DNA from: Caulobacter sp. NIBR2454
Lineage (GTDB): Bacteria; Pseudomonadota; Alphaproteobacteria; Caulobacterales; Caulobacteraceae
Length of the DNA: 64,000 bases
NCBI RefSeq assembly: GCF_027474405.1
Contig: NZ_CP114871.1
Span: forward strand, 1-64,000
Direction of reading: 5' to 3'
Shown: positions 1 through 11,228 of the stretch, one piece after another
Numbering within the stretch: position 1 is the first letter of the stretch
How the letters are laid out: each line of letters starts with the position of its first letter
Notes under the pieces: generated by a model
What the model was told of the DNA's origin: nothing
Databases searched by the model: none
The model's input: the letters and a program-made list of their open reading frames with translations, nothing else
Translations under genes and position numbers: made by a program

Positions 1-1461
1 ATGACCAACAAGGCTTTTACGGGTTCGGCAGCGGCGACCGCAGCAGTGACCCCTGCGACGACGCCCATCGCCCTTCTTTGGGCCAAGACCTCGCAGGCCC
101 TGCAGCGTGAGCTGGGCGACGACGCGTTCGGTTCCTATCTGGCTCAAGCCGCGTTGCGCGAAACCGCCGGCGGCGAACTGGTCTTGGTGACCCCGACTGG
201 CGTGGCCCGCGACTGGGTCCGCCGGAACGCCTGGCGTCGGATCGGCGAACTGTGGGCGCTGAGCGACCCGCAAAGCCGTTCCCTGAATCTGAAATCGCGC
301 TCGGAGTTCGACGCCTCGGCCCCCGCCGGCCAAAAGGCCTCCATCGAAACCGTCATCGAAATCGCCCTGCCCGTGTCCACCGACGCCCCGTCGGTGGCGC
401 CTCTGCCCAGCGCCAAGTCCAAGCAGGCCGGGTTGCAGGAACGCTTCACCTTCGACACCTTCGTACCCGGCCCGGCCAACGAGTTCGCCCACGCCGTGGC
501 GCGCCGCGTCGCCTCCTGGTCAGACGGCCACTTCAATCCGGTGGTGTTCCACGGCCCCTATGGCTTCGGAAAGACCCACCTGCTGAACGCCCTGGCCTGG
601 GAGGCCATGCGCACGGCTCCTGAGAAGCGCGTGGTCTATCTGACCGCCGAGCGTTTCCTGTCGTCCTTCGTGCGCGCCGTGATGGACCGCACCACCACCG
701 CCTTCAAGGAAGAGCTGCGCGCGGCCGATCTGCTGCTGATCGACGACGTTCACTTCGTGGGCGGCAAGCAATCGACGCAGGAGGAGCTGTTCCACACCCT
801 GACCGCCCTCATGGAGGATGGCCGCCGGGTGGTGTTCAGCGCCGACCGTCCTCCCAGCGCCCTGACCGAAGTCGACGCCCGCCTGCGCAGCCACCTGTCC
901 GCGGGTCTGGTCTGCGGCATCGAGCCGGCTGACCGCAATCTTCGCCTCGGCATCCTGGAGCGCAAGCTCGACAGCCTGACCCGCCAGCAGGGCGTGGCGG
1001 CCAAGGCCAAGCCCGAAGTGCTGACCTTCCTGGCCGACCGCTTCACCGACAGCGTGCGGGAGCTGGAAGGCGCCCTCAACACCCTGGTGGCCCGTCTGGG
1101 CGACGGCGTCTCGCGGCTGTCGCTGGACGAAGCCCAGGCGATCCTGCGCCCCCACCTGCGTGGCGGCGAGAAGCGGATCACCATCGACGACATCCAGAAG
1201 GCGACATCCGAGCATTTTGGCCTCAAGCAGGCCGATCTGATCTCCGAGCGCCGCAACCGCTCCATCGCCCGGCCTCGCCAGGCGGCCATGTGGCTCGCCA
1301 AACAGCTGACCACCCGGTCGCTGCCCGATATCGGACGTCGCTTCGGCGGGCGCGACCACACCACGGTCTTGCACGCTGTCCGCCGTATCGAGGCCCTGCG
1401 GGCGGAGGATCCGGCTCTGTCACGTGATCTAGAGACCATCTCGCGCAAGCTGCGCGGCTGA
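1..1461 (+). CDS. dnaA: Chromosomal replication initiator protein DnaA
   Basis: DnaA is the AAA+ ATPase that binds DnaA boxes at oriC, melts the duplex and loads the helicase; in Caulobacter it is also a transcription factor. The 486-residue protein has an N-terminal domain I (about 20-100), a short linker, and the AAA+ core with Walker A GPYGFGKTH at 185-193 and Walker B LLLIDDVHF from 244. Domain IV carries the DnaA-box-reading signature RDHTTV at 451-456. Length matches Caulobacter orthologues, so the ATG at base 1 is accepted, although its promoter lies outside the window. It is transcribed toward the oriC found at about 46.5 kb. A hairpin terminator follows the stop codon. Confidence 0.98.
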   Translation: MTNKAFTGSAAATAAVTPATTPIALLWAKTSQALQRELGDDAFGSYLAQAALRETAGGELVLVTPTGVARDWVRRNAWRRIGELWALSDPQSRSLNLKSRSEFDASAPAGQKASIETVIEIALPVSTDAPSVAPLPSAKSKQAGLQERFTFDTFVPGPANEFAHAVARRVASWSDGHFNPVVFHGPYGFGKTHLLNALAWEAMRTAPEKRVVYLTAERFLSSFVRAVMDRTTTAFKEELRAADLLLIDDVHFVGGKQSTQEELFHTLTALMEDGRRVVFSADRPPSALTEVDARLRSHLSAGLVCGIEPADRNLRLGILERKLDSLTRQQGVAAKAKPEVLTFLADRFTDSVRELEGALNTLVARLGDGVSRLSLDEAQAILRPHLRGGEKRITIDDIQKATSEHFGLKQADLISERRNRSIARPRQAAMWLAKQLTTRSLPDIGRRFGGRDHTTVLHAVRRIEALRAEDPALSRDLETISRKLRG

Positions 1462-1484
1462 TTGGCTAAAAATTCGATCTTTAG

Positions 1485-1510
1485 GGGCGGGCCGCGAGGT
1501 CCGCCCTTTC
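1485..1510 (+). terminator. Intrinsic terminator after dnaA
   Basis: GGGCGGGCC (1485-1493) pairs with GGTCCGCCC (1498-1506, one G-U pair) around a GCGA tetraloop and is followed by TTTC. It lies 24 bp after the dnaA stop and before the end of the convergent alkB gene, so it could serve both transcripts. Confidence 0.75.
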
Positions 1511-1527
1511 TCGTTCAGCGCTGTCCT

Positions 1528-2136
1528 CTAGGCCGGCCTCGCCCGCCTCAGGGTCAGATTGATGCGCCCGCCGCCCGGAATAAGGGTCGAGGAGCCCTCC
1601 AGCACTCGATCGACGCCATGAAAGAATAATCGCGCCTCCCCCGCCAGGACGCAGACGTCCCCGGACGAAAGCTTCAGCGACCGCGTCGCGTCGCCACGCT
1701 TGGGGCCGCCGATACGAAATACGGCGGTGTCGCCCAACGACAGGGACAGTACTGGAAAGCGGAAATCGGCCTCGTCCCGATCCTGATGCAGGCTCATCTT
1801 CGCCCCTTCGCGGTAGAGGTTGATCAGGCAGGCATCGGGCGCGACCTCCGGATCGGCCAGGTCACGCCATAAATCCAGCAGGACAGGCGGAATGGCCGGC
1901 CAGGGCGCGCCGGTCACAGGGTGGCTGGCCTGATAGCGATAGCCGCCCTCGCGGTCGGTGACCCAGCCCAAGGGCCCCATATTGCTCATCCGCACGCTCA
2001 TAGCCTTGCCGCCAGGGGTTACGGGGCGATACAGCGGCGCCGCCTCCAGGGCGGCGAGCACCTGCGCCGCAAGCGCTTCCTGGGCGGGGCGGTCGAGGCG
2101 GGCGGGATGAAATCCGAAGCCGGAAGGGTCTTGCAT
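1528..2136 (-). CDS. alkB: Alpha-ketoglutarate-dependent DNA dealkylase AlkB
   Basis: AlkB removes 1-methyladenine and 3-methylcytosine lesions by Fe(II)/2-oxoglutarate-dependent oxidation. The 202-residue protein shows the iron triad H117-x-D119 (motif SLHQDRDE) and H173 (FFHGVDR), spaced 56 residues apart as in E. coli AlkB. R191 and R197 in RINLTLR are placed to bind 2-oxoglutarate. The substrate-side block LINLYREGAKMSLHQD is typical of bacterial AlkB. It converges with dnaA and is divergent from dnaK. A 7-bp inverted repeat lies 14 bp upstream of its ATG. Confidence 0.93.
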   Translation of the reverse strand: MQDPSGFGFHPARLDRPAQEALAAQVLAALEAAPLYRPVTPGGKAMSVRMSNMGPLGWVTDREGGYRYQASHPVTGAPWPAIPPVLLDLWRDLADPEVAPDACLINLYREGAKMSLHQDRDEADFRFPVLSLSLGDTAVFRIGGPKRGDATRSLKLSSGDVCVLAGEARLFFHGVDRVLEGSSTLIPGGGRINLTLRRARPA

Positions 2137-2149
2137 TTACGAATTACCT

Positions 2150-2174
2150 AAGTCCCTGCGATCAAAAGGGACTT
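2150..2174. promoter_or_regulatory. Inverted repeat in the alkB-dnaK divergent region
   Basis: AAGTCCC (2150-2156) and GGGACTT (2168-2174) are perfect inverted copies separated by 11 bp. The repeat sits between the alkB start and the likely heat-shock promoter of dnaK. It could be an operator or a transcript hairpin; I do not recognise the motif. Confidence 0.4.
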
Positions 2175-2178
2175 TCCT

Positions 2179-2206
2179 CTTGCGGCTGCGTACGCCTTTC
2201 CCATAT
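2179..2206 (+). promoter_or_regulatory. Candidate sigma-32 (RpoH) promoter of dnaK
   Basis: CTTGCG at 2179-2184 and CCCATAT at 2200-2206, 15 bp apart, resemble the heat-shock consensus CTTGAA / CCCCATNT. Caulobacter dnaKJ is known to have a sigma-32 promoter plus a vegetative one. This position predicts a leader of about 165 nt. Confidence 0.6.
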
Positions 2207-2255
2207 CCGGCCTCACGGCGTCGTCCATGGACATATGAGCGACGCTGACGTAGTC

Positions 2256-2275
2256 GGGCCTGCATCAGCAGGCCC
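2256..2275 (+). promoter_or_regulatory. Perfect hairpin in the dnaK leader
   Basis: GGGCCTGC (2256-2263) and GCAGGCCC (2268-2275) form an 8-bp perfect stem with an ATCA loop, 104 bp upstream of the dnaK ATG. There is no T-tract, so a simple terminator is unlikely. An mRNA structural or regulatory role is inferred. Confidence 0.5.
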
Positions 2276-2379
2276 ACCCACCGGAGACTGATATTACGGG
2301 GACGGTCGAGAAAAACCGGGGCGCTCACCTTTGAGGCCCTTGCCGCCACCGTCCGCCTGTCAGGAGAAAAGAACTCGCC

Positions 2380-4287
<1,908 letters not shown>

Positions 4288-4388
4288 CCCTGACGAAGCG
4301 GCGTGACAACGCGCCCCATGGCGCCACCCCCTCGGAGCAAGGCATTGCTTTGTCCGGGGACCGTCGCCGCCGCCTTCGCGGAAAATGC

Positions 4389-4434
4389 GCTCCCGCCCGC
4401 AACAAGGTTTCAAACCTTGCGGGCGGGCGGGAGC
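4389..4434 (+). promoter_or_regulatory. Large hairpin between dnaK and dnaJ
   Basis: An outer stem GCTCCCGCCCGC (4389-4400) pairs with GCGGGCGGGAGC (4423-4434). An inner stem CAAGGTTT (4403-4410) pairs with AAACCTTG (4412-4419), across a small asymmetric internal loop. No T-run follows, so it is more likely an attenuator or mRNA-stability element that sets the dnaK:dnaJ ratio than a full terminator (inference). Confidence 0.6.
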
Positions 4435-4482
4435 CGCACCACCTCCAAGACAACCTGATCCCTTGAAAGCCTGACGCAGACG

Positions 4483-5637
4483 ATGCGCGACTATTACGAG
4501 ATTCTGGGCGTGAACCGGGGCGCGGACGACGCCGCCCTGAAATCGGCTTTCCGCAAGCTCGCCATGGAGCATCACCCCGATCGCAACGGGGGCTGCGGTG
4601 ACGCCGAGACGCGGTTCAAGGAGATCAACGAAGCCTATTCGGTCCTGTCGGACCCGCAAAAGCGCGCCGCCTATGACCGCTTCGGTCATGCCGGCGTCAA
4701 CGGCCAGGGCGGGCCTGGCGGCGGCGGAGCCGGCTTCGCCGACATGAACGACATCTTCTCCGAAGTGTTCGGAGACGCCTTTGGCGAAATGTTCGGCCGC
4801 AATCGCCGTGGTCCTTCAGGCCCGCAACGTGGCCAGGATCTGCGCTACGATCTGGAGATCACCCTCGAGCAGGCCTATGCCGGCGCCGAGGTCGAGATCG
4901 TCGTCCCTTCCGCCATGACCTGCGAGACCTGCGACGGCTCGGGCGCCAAGGCCGGCACCACGCCGACCGTCTGCGGCTCCTGCGGCGGCGTCGGGCGGGT
5001 CCGCGCCCAGCAGGGCTTCTTCGCCATCGAACGCACCTGCCCGCGCTGCGGCGGCGCCGGCAAGCTGATCCTAGATCCCTGCAAGACTTGCCACGGGGCT
5101 GGCCACGTCCGCCGCGAACGCACTCTGCAGGTGCGCATCCCAGCCGGCGTCGACGATGGCGCCCGCATTCGTCTGGCCGGCGAGGGCGACGCGGGCTCGC
5201 AAGGCGCGCCGCGCGGCGACCTCTACATCTTCCTGTCCGTGGCCCCGCATGAGCTGTTCGAGCGCGACGGCCTAGACCTGCACTGCACCGTGCCCGTGCC
5301 CATGTGCGCCGCGGCCTTGGGCGGCGAGATCGAGGCGCCCTGCCTGATGGGCGGCGAGTCCTGCGACGGCGAGTGCAAGATCACGGTCAAGGTCCCCGAG
5401 GGCGCCCAGACCGGCAAGACCGTGCGCCTGAAGGGTAAGGGCATGCCCTCCCTGCGCTCGCGGGAACGTGGCGATCTGGTGGTCGAGCTGTTCATCGAGA
5501 CCCCGACCCACCTGACCGCCCGCCAGAAAGAGCTGATGCGCGAACTGGCCGGTTCCTGCGGCGAGAAGCAGCATCCCAAGGCCGCCAACTTCATGGGCAA
5601 GGCCAAGTCCTTCTGGGAAGGCGTGACGGGCGGCTGA
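4483..5637 (+). CDS. dnaJ: Chaperone protein DnaJ (Hsp40)
   Basis: DnaJ delivers substrates to DnaK and stimulates its ATPase. The 384-residue protein has the J domain with the HPD triad at 31-33 and a Gly-rich region (about 72-90). The zinc domain has four CxxCxGxG repeats starting at C147, C164, C186 and C200, followed by the C-terminal peptide-binding domain. This is a complete type I DnaJ. It lies 195 bp after dnaK, with a large hairpin between them, and is probably co-transcribed with dnaK. Confidence 0.98.
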   Translation: MRDYYEILGVNRGADDAALKSAFRKLAMEHHPDRNGGCGDAETRFKEINEAYSVLSDPQKRAAYDRFGHAGVNGQGGPGGGGAGFADMNDIFSEVFGDAFGEMFGRNRRGPSGPQRGQDLRYDLEITLEQAYAGAEVEIVVPSAMTCETCDGSGAKAGTTPTVCGSCGGVGRVRAQQGFFAIERTCPRCGGAGKLILDPCKTCHGAGHVRRERTLQVRIPAGVDDGARIRLAGEGDAGSQGAPRGDLYIFLSVAPHELFERDGLDLHCTVPVPMCAAALGGEIEAPCLMGGESCDGECKITVKVPEGAQTGKTVRLKGKGMPSLRSRERGDLVVELFIETPTHLTARQKELMRELAGSCGEKQHPKAANFMGKAKSFWEGVTGG

Positions 5638-5690
5638 AAACTCGGCTCGCCTCTTAACGAACCGCCCGACGCTCTGTAGCTTTGGGGGCG

Positions 5691-8372
5691 ATGAACGCCC
5701 CGACTTCCTCAGCCCTGCCCGACGCCGCCGGCGCGACGCCCGTTATGGCGCAGTTCTTCGAGATGAAGGCCCGTCAGCCTGACGCGCTGGTCTTCTTCCG
5801 CATGGGCGACTTCTACGAACTGTTCTTCGACGACGCGATCAAGGCCGCCGCCGCCCTGGGCATCGCCCAGACCTTCCGGGGCAACCATGGCGGCCAGCCG
5901 ATCCCCATGGCCGGCGTGCCGGTCCATGCGGCCGAAGCCTATCTGGCCAAGCTGGTCCGCGCCGGCTTCAAGGTCGCCCTGTGCGAGCAGATGGAGGACC
6001 CGGCCGAGGCCCGCAAGCGCGGCTCGAAGTCCGTGGTCCACCGTGATCTGGTGCGCGTTGTCACCCCTGGCACCCTGACCGAAGACGGCCTGCTGGACGC
6101 GCGGGGCGCCAACCGACTGGCCGCCGTAGCCGTGCGCGCGGGGCAAGCCGCCGTCGCGGCGGTGGAGCTGTCCACGGGCGAGGTCGAATGCTGGGCCGTG
6201 GGCGTGGGCGCGATCGCTTCGGCTCTCGCCGCCCTGTCGCCATCCGAAGTCCTGGTCCCCGACCGCCTGTTCGCCGACGAGGCGCTGTCGGCCGCCCTTA
6301 AGGGCGCGCCGGGTCTGGTGCAGCCCATGCCCTCGGCCCTGGTGGAGCCGTCGGCTTCGGAGGCGCGGGTCAAGCGGCTCTACGGCGTCGATACCCTGGA
6401 CGGCTTTGGCGGCCTTTCTGGCGCGGAAGTCGCGGCGCTCGGCCTGATCGCCGCCCACCTGGAAGTCACCCAGGCCGGCCGCCTGCCCGCCCTTTCCGCT
6501 CCGCGCCGCGCGGCCGAGAGCGATGTTATGGCCATCGATCCGGCCACCCGCTCCAGCCTGGAGATCGACCGCACTCAGTCGGGCTCCCGCGACGGCTCCC
6601 TGCTGGCCGCCATCGACCGCACGGTCACGGCCGGCGGCGTGCGCCTGCTGGCGGCGCGGCTTTCGCGCCCTCTGCTCGACCCCCTGGCCATCGAGGCGCG
6701 GCTGGACGCGGTGTCCTGGCTGCTGGAGCGCCGCGCCCTGCGCGAGCGTCTGCGCGAAGAGCTGAAAGGCGCCGGCGACATCGCTCGAGCCCTGTCGCGC
6801 CTGGCCCTGGGCCGCGGCGGCCCGCGGGATCTGGGGTGCCTGCGTGACGCGCTTAAGACCGGCGAACGCATGATCGCCCATGTGGCCCGCGAACCGGCCC
6901 CCATCGCCGGCGCGCCCGCCGAGATCGAGACCGCGCTCCTGGCGTTGACGCCATCGCTGAACCCCGACCTGTCCAACTTCCTGCAGACTCTGGAGGTCGG
7001 ACTGAGCGCGGACCTTCCGGCCCAGGCCCGCGACGGGGGCTTCGTCGCCGCCAATGTCCGCCCAGAACTCGATCAGGCTCGCGCCCTACGCGACGACAGC
7101 CGTCGGGTGATCGCTGGCCTGGAGCAGAAGCTGGCATCCGACAGCGGCGTAGCCTTGAAGATCAAGCACAACGGCGTGCTCGGCTATTTTGTCGAGGCCG
7201 CGGCCGGCAAGGCCGACCCCCTGTTCCAGCCGCCGCTGAACGCCACCTTCATCCACCGCCAGACCATGGCCAATCAGGTGCGCTTCACCACCGTGGAGCT
7301 GGCCGATCTGGACGCCCGCATCGCCGCCGCGGGGGAACGGGCCCAGGCGATCGAGATCGACGCCTTCGAGACCTGGCGCGAAGAGGCCCGGCTCCTGGCG
7401 GGACCGATCGCAGCGGCCGCCGACGCCCTGGCGCGGTTGGACGTGGCCGCGGGCCTGGCCGAGTGGGCCGAGGACGCCCAAGCCTGCCGTCCCGTCGTGG
7501 ACCGCTCCCTTTGTTTCGAAGCCTGCGCCGCTCGCCACCCGGTGGTCGAGGCGGCGGTCAAGCGCGCGGGAGAGGCCTACACCCCCAACGACTGCCGCCT
7601 GGACGCAGCGGGCGAGGCCGGGGCGCGGCTTTCCATCGTCACCGGGCCGAACATGGCCGGTAAATCGACCTTCCTGCGTCAGAACGCCCTGCTGGCGATC
7701 CTGGCCCAGGCAGGCTCGTACGTACCGGCCAAGAGCCTGAAGCTTGGAGTCGTCGACCGTCTGTTCAGCCGTGTGGGCGCTGGCGACGATCTGGCTCGAG
7801 GCCGCTCGACCTTCATGGCCGAGATGGTCGAGACCGCCGCCATCCTGACCCAGGCCACGCCGCGGTCCTTCGTCATCCTCGACGAGATCGGCCGGGGCAC
7901 CGCCACCTATGACGGCCTGGCCATCGCCTGGGCCTGCGCCGAGGCCCTGCATGACGTGAACCGCTGCCGGGGCCTTTTCGCCACCCACTATCACGAGTTG
8001 GCGACCCTTGAGGGGCGGCTGGCCCATATCTCCAACCTGTCCTTGCGGGCTAAGGAATGGAACGGCGAACTGGTCTTCCTGCACGAGGTGGCGTCCGGTC
8101 CGGCTGATCGCTCCTATGGCGTGCATGTGGCCCGGCTGGCGGGCGTGCCCGCCCCCGTGGTCGCCCGCGCCCGCGATGTGCTGGAGCGTCTTGAATCCGA
8201 AGCCCACGCCCCGGCGAGGCTCGACGACCTGCCGCTGTTTGCGGCCACGGCGCCCGAACCGGTCCGCACCGGTCCTTCGCCGATGGAAAAGGCGATGGCC
8301 GAACTGGATGTCGATGGAATGAGCCCTCGCGAGGCGCTCGACGCTCTCTACCGTTTGCGAACCTTAATTTAA
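5691..8372 (+). CDS. mutS: DNA mismatch repair protein MutS
   Basis: MutS recognises base mismatches and starts methyl-independent mismatch repair with MutL. The protein has 893 residues from this ATG; a TTG nine bases upstream would add MGA and has no better ribosome binding site. The mismatch-probing F41-Y-E43 lies in RMGDFYELF. The Walker A is GPNMAGKST at 652-660, followed by the Walker B region VILDEIGRGT and the signal loop LFATHYHEL. It starts 53 bp after dnaJ and ends 27 bp before glnD. Confidence 0.97.
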   Translation: MNAPTSSALPDAAGATPVMAQFFEMKARQPDALVFFRMGDFYELFFDDAIKAAAALGIAQTFRGNHGGQPIPMAGVPVHAAEAYLAKLVRAGFKVALCEQMEDPAEARKRGSKSVVHRDLVRVVTPGTLTEDGLLDARGANRLAAVAVRAGQAAVAAVELSTGEVECWAVGVGAIASALAALSPSEVLVPDRLFADEALSAALKGAPGLVQPMPSALVEPSASEARVKRLYGVDTLDGFGGLSGAEVAALGLIAAHLEVTQAGRLPALSAPRRAAESDVMAIDPATRSSLEIDRTQSGSRDGSLLAAIDRTVTAGGVRLLAARLSRPLLDPLAIEARLDAVSWLLERRALRERLREELKGAGDIARALSRLALGRGGPRDLGCLRDALKTGERMIAHVAREPAPIAGAPAEIETALLALTPSLNPDLSNFLQTLEVGLSADLPAQARDGGFVAANVRPELDQARALRDDSRRVIAGLEQKLASDSGVALKIKHNGVLGYFVEAAAGKADPLFQPPLNATFIHRQTMANQVRFTTVELADLDARIAAAGERAQAIEIDAFETWREEARLLAGPIAAAADALARLDVAAGLAEWAEDAQACRPVVDRSLCFEACAARHPVVEAAVKRAGEAYTPNDCRLDAAGEAGARLSIVTGPNMAGKSTFLRQNALLAILAQAGSYVPAKSLKLGVVDRLFSRVGAGDDLARGRSTFMAEMVETAAILTQATPRSFVILDEIGRGTATYDGLAIAWACAEALHDVNRCRGLFATHYHELATLEGRLAHISNLSLRAKEWNGELVFLHEVASGPADRSYGVHVARLAGVPAPVVARARDVLERLESEAHAPARLDDLPLFAATAPEPVRTGPSPMEKAMAELDVDGMSPREALDALYRLRTLI

Positions 8373-8399
8373 CCGGCGACCGTCGCCATATAGGCCGAC

Positions 8400-11228
8400 A
8401 TGCCACCTCGCCTGCGCCCCACCCGTCTGGAACACGTCGTCGATGGCGCGGCCCTGCGTACACGCCTGTCCGCCGCCGCCCTGGAGGCCGTGGGCGATCA
8501 GGCCGAGCAGCGCCGTCGGGCTATCGAGATTCTCAAGGGCGCGCTGTTTCGGGGCCGGATGATCGTCAAGGAACGGCTGGAGAACGGCGCCGGCGGCGTC
8601 GAGACCGCCCGCCTGCTCTGCGGCGTCACCGACGAGGTGGTCACCGCCCTCTACGACTTCACCACCGTCCACATCTTCCGGGCCCGCAATCCCACCGAGG
8701 GCGAGCGTCTGGCCCTGATGGCGGTCGGCGGCTATGGCCGGGGCGTCCTGGCCCCGTTCTCCGACCTCGATCTGCTGTTCCTGCGCCCCTACAAGCAGAC
8801 CGCTCACACCGAGAGCGTCATCGAGTTCATGCTCTACGCCCTGTGGGATCTGGGCTTCAAGGTCGGCCACGCCTCGCGCACCATCGATGAATGCGTGCGT
8901 CTGTCGCGCGAGGACTACACGATCCGCACCTCGATCCTGGAAGCCCGTCGCCTGACCGGCGACGAGGCCCTGGCCGAGGAGCTGAAGCGCCGCTTCCGCG
9001 ATGAAGTGATGAAGGGCACCAGCGCCGCCTTCGTCGCCGCCAAGCTCAAGGAGCGCGACGATCGCCAGCACAAGGCCGGCCTGTCGCGCTACATGGTCGA
9101 ACCCAACATCAAGGAGGGCAAGGGCGGGCTGCGCGACCTGCACACCCTGATGTGGATCGCCGAATACATCTATCCGGTCGATAATCCCGACGAGGTGTTT
9201 CGTCTCGCCATCTTCGACCGCCGCGAGGTCCGCGCCTTCGTCCGCGCCTTCGACTTCCTGCATGCGGTCCGCGCCCACCTGCACTTCGCCACGGGCCGGC
9301 CGGAAGAGCGCCTGACCTTCGACCTGCAGCCAGAGGTCGCGCGGCGCATGGGCTATGGCGACCGCGCGGGACCCAACGGCAGCACGCCGGCGGTCGAGCG
9401 CTTCATGCGCCGCTACTTCCTGATCGCCAAGGAGGTCGGGGCCCTCACTCGCGCCTTCTCGGCCAAGCTGGAAGCCGAGCAGTTCAAGCGCGAGCCCAAG
9501 GGCCTTTCGCGCTTCCTTCCCGCCGGCCGTCCCAAGCGCAAAGCGCTCGATCGCCCCGGCTTCCACGAGGAGGGCGGCCGCCTGAACGTGGACGGACGTG
9601 AAGTGTTCGAACGCGACCCTGTCGACATGATCCGCCTGTTCAAGATCGCCGACGAGCGCGATCTGGACATCCATCCCGACGCCTTCACCGCCCTGACCCG
9701 CTGTCTGCCCTTGATCACCTCGAAGGTACGGCGTGACCCGGCGGCGGCCGAGGCGTTCCTGTCGGTGCTGGCGCGAGGCAAGCGCGCCTACACGACCCTG
9801 ACCCTGATGAACGACTCCGGGGTTCTCGGCCGCTTCGTGCCGGAATTTGGCCGCGTGGTCGGCCAGATGCAGTTCAACATGTACCACTCGTACACGGTGG
9901 ACGAGCACACCCTGCGGGCCATCGGCGTGATCGGCGACCTGGCCGAAGGGCGCCTGGCGGACGATCACCCCCTCTCGGCGTCGATCATGCCCCTGATCGA
10001 CGACCGCGAGTCCCTGTTCCTCGCCATGCTGCTGCACGATACCGGCAAGGGCGGGGTCGGCGGCCAGGAAAAGGCCGGCGCCCGCGCCGCCCGCTCCGCA
10101 TGCGAGCGGCTGGGCGTGGAGCGCAGCAAGGTCGAACTGGTCGCCTGGCTGGTCGAACACCACCTGGTGATGAGTGACTACGCCCAGAAGCGCGACGTGG
10201 CCGACCCCCAGACCGTGGCTTCCTTCGCGCGCATCGTGGAAAATCCCGAGCGCCTGAGGCTGCTGCTGGTGCTGACCGTGGCCGACATCCGGGCCGTGGG
10301 TCCGGGTGTGTGGAATGGGTGGAAGGGCCAGTTGCTGCGCGAGCTTTACGGGGCCACTGAAGCCACCTTCCGGGGTGGCCGGGGCTCCGACCCGGCCGGC
10401 GCCGCGCGCCGCCACCACACCGCCGTGGCCCAGGACGCCCGCGCCATGCTGGCGCAAACAGATCCCGCCGCAAGCGGTTGGGCCGCCGCCATGGAAGACG
10501 CCTATTTCAGCGCCTTCCCGCCGGAAGAGCTGTTGACGCACGCCGCCCTGTCACGCCGCGCGGCCCTGCACGGCGGCGCGGCGGCGGAAGCGCGCATCCG
10601 CACGGACCGCAACGCCGCCGAGATCGTGATCGCCGCCCAGGATCGGCGGGGCCTGTTCGCCGATCTCGCCCTGGCCTTGGCGGGTCTGGGCGCAAATGTG
10701 GTCGGAGCGCGGGTCTTCACCTCGCGCCAAGGTCTCGCGCTGGACGTCTTTCATGTGCAGGACACCGCCGGCGCGCCCTATGGCTGCGACAACCCGCGCG
10801 CCCTGCATCGCATGGTCGAGGCCTTGGAAAGCGCCGGTCGCGGCGAGCCCAGTCAGCTTGAACCGCGCCGCAGTCTGGACCTCGGCCGCACGGCCGCCTT
10901 CGCGATTGCGCCCAGCGTGGCCATCGACAACGAGGCGTCGGAAGACGCTACGGTGGTCGAGGCCTCGGGCCGGGACCGCGCGGGCCTGCTTGAGGCCCTG
11001 GCTCGTACGCTTTCAGAAGCCGAACTGTCGATCCAGTCGGCCCACATCGACGGCTATGGCGAGCGGGCGGTCGACGCCTTCTACGTCCAGACCGCAGAGG
11101 GCGAGAAAATCAAGGACAGCCGCCGCCGCGCCGCCCTCAAGACCGCCCTGATGTCGGTGCTGGAAGAGGGCGAGGCCGCCGCCAAGACCGGGCGCCTGCA
11201 ACGCGCCAGGGCCAGCGTCGCACGCTAG
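8400..11228 (+). CDS. glnD: Bifunctional uridylyltransferase/uridylyl-removing enzyme GlnD
   Basis: GlnD senses glutamine and uridylylates or deuridylylates the PII proteins, setting nitrogen control. The 942 residues hold a nucleotidyltransferase domain with GGYGRG (110-115) and SDLD (121-124), and an HD domain with H546-D547 for uridylyl removal. Two C-terminal ACT domains start near DRRGLFADL and DRAGLLEAL. Length and order match the family. The stop overlaps that of the convergent transporter gene through a shared CTAG. Confidence 0.97.
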   Translation: MPPRLRPTRLEHVVDGAALRTRLSAAALEAVGDQAEQRRRAIEILKGALFRGRMIVKERLENGAGGVETARLLCGVTDEVVTALYDFTTVHIFRARNPTEGERLALMAVGGYGRGVLAPFSDLDLLFLRPYKQTAHTESVIEFMLYALWDLGFKVGHASRTIDECVRLSREDYTIRTSILEARRLTGDEALAEELKRRFRDEVMKGTSAAFVAAKLKERDDRQHKAGLSRYMVEPNIKEGKGGLRDLHTLMWIAEYIYPVDNPDEVFRLAIFDRREVRAFVRAFDFLHAVRAHLHFATGRPEERLTFDLQPEVARRMGYGDRAGPNGSTPAVERFMRRYFLIAKEVGALTRAFSAKLEAEQFKREPKGLSRFLPAGRPKRKALDRPGFHEEGGRLNVDGREVFERDPVDMIRLFKIADERDLDIHPDAFTALTRCLPLITSKVRRDPAAAEAFLSVLARGKRAYTTLTLMNDSGVLGRFVPEFGRVVGQMQFNMYHSYTVDEHTLRAIGVIGDLAEGRLADDHPLSASIMPLIDDRESLFLAMLLHDTGKGGVGGQEKAGARAARSACERLGVERSKVELVAWLVEHHLVMSDYAQKRDVADPQTVASFARIVENPERLRLLLVLTVADIRAVGPGVWNGWKGQLLRELYGATEATFRGGRGSDPAGAARRHHTAVAQDARAMLAQTDPAASGWAAAMEDAYFSAFPPEELLTHAALSRRAALHGGAAAEARIRTDRNAAEIVIAAQDRRGLFADLALALAGLGANVVGARVFTSRQGLALDVFHVQDTAGAPYGCDNPRALHRMVEALESAGRGEPSQLEPRRSLDLGRTAAFAIAPSVAIDNEASEDATVVEASGRDRAGLLEALARTLSEAELSIQSAHIDGYGERAVDAFYVQTAEGEKIKDSRRRAALKTALMSVLEEGEAAAKTGRLQRARASVAR

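Noticed and set aside
8364..10541. 725-codon minus-strand open frame antisense to glnD
   Set aside because: Low-complexity Gly/His/Ala-rich translation with no domain; glnD on plus is complete.
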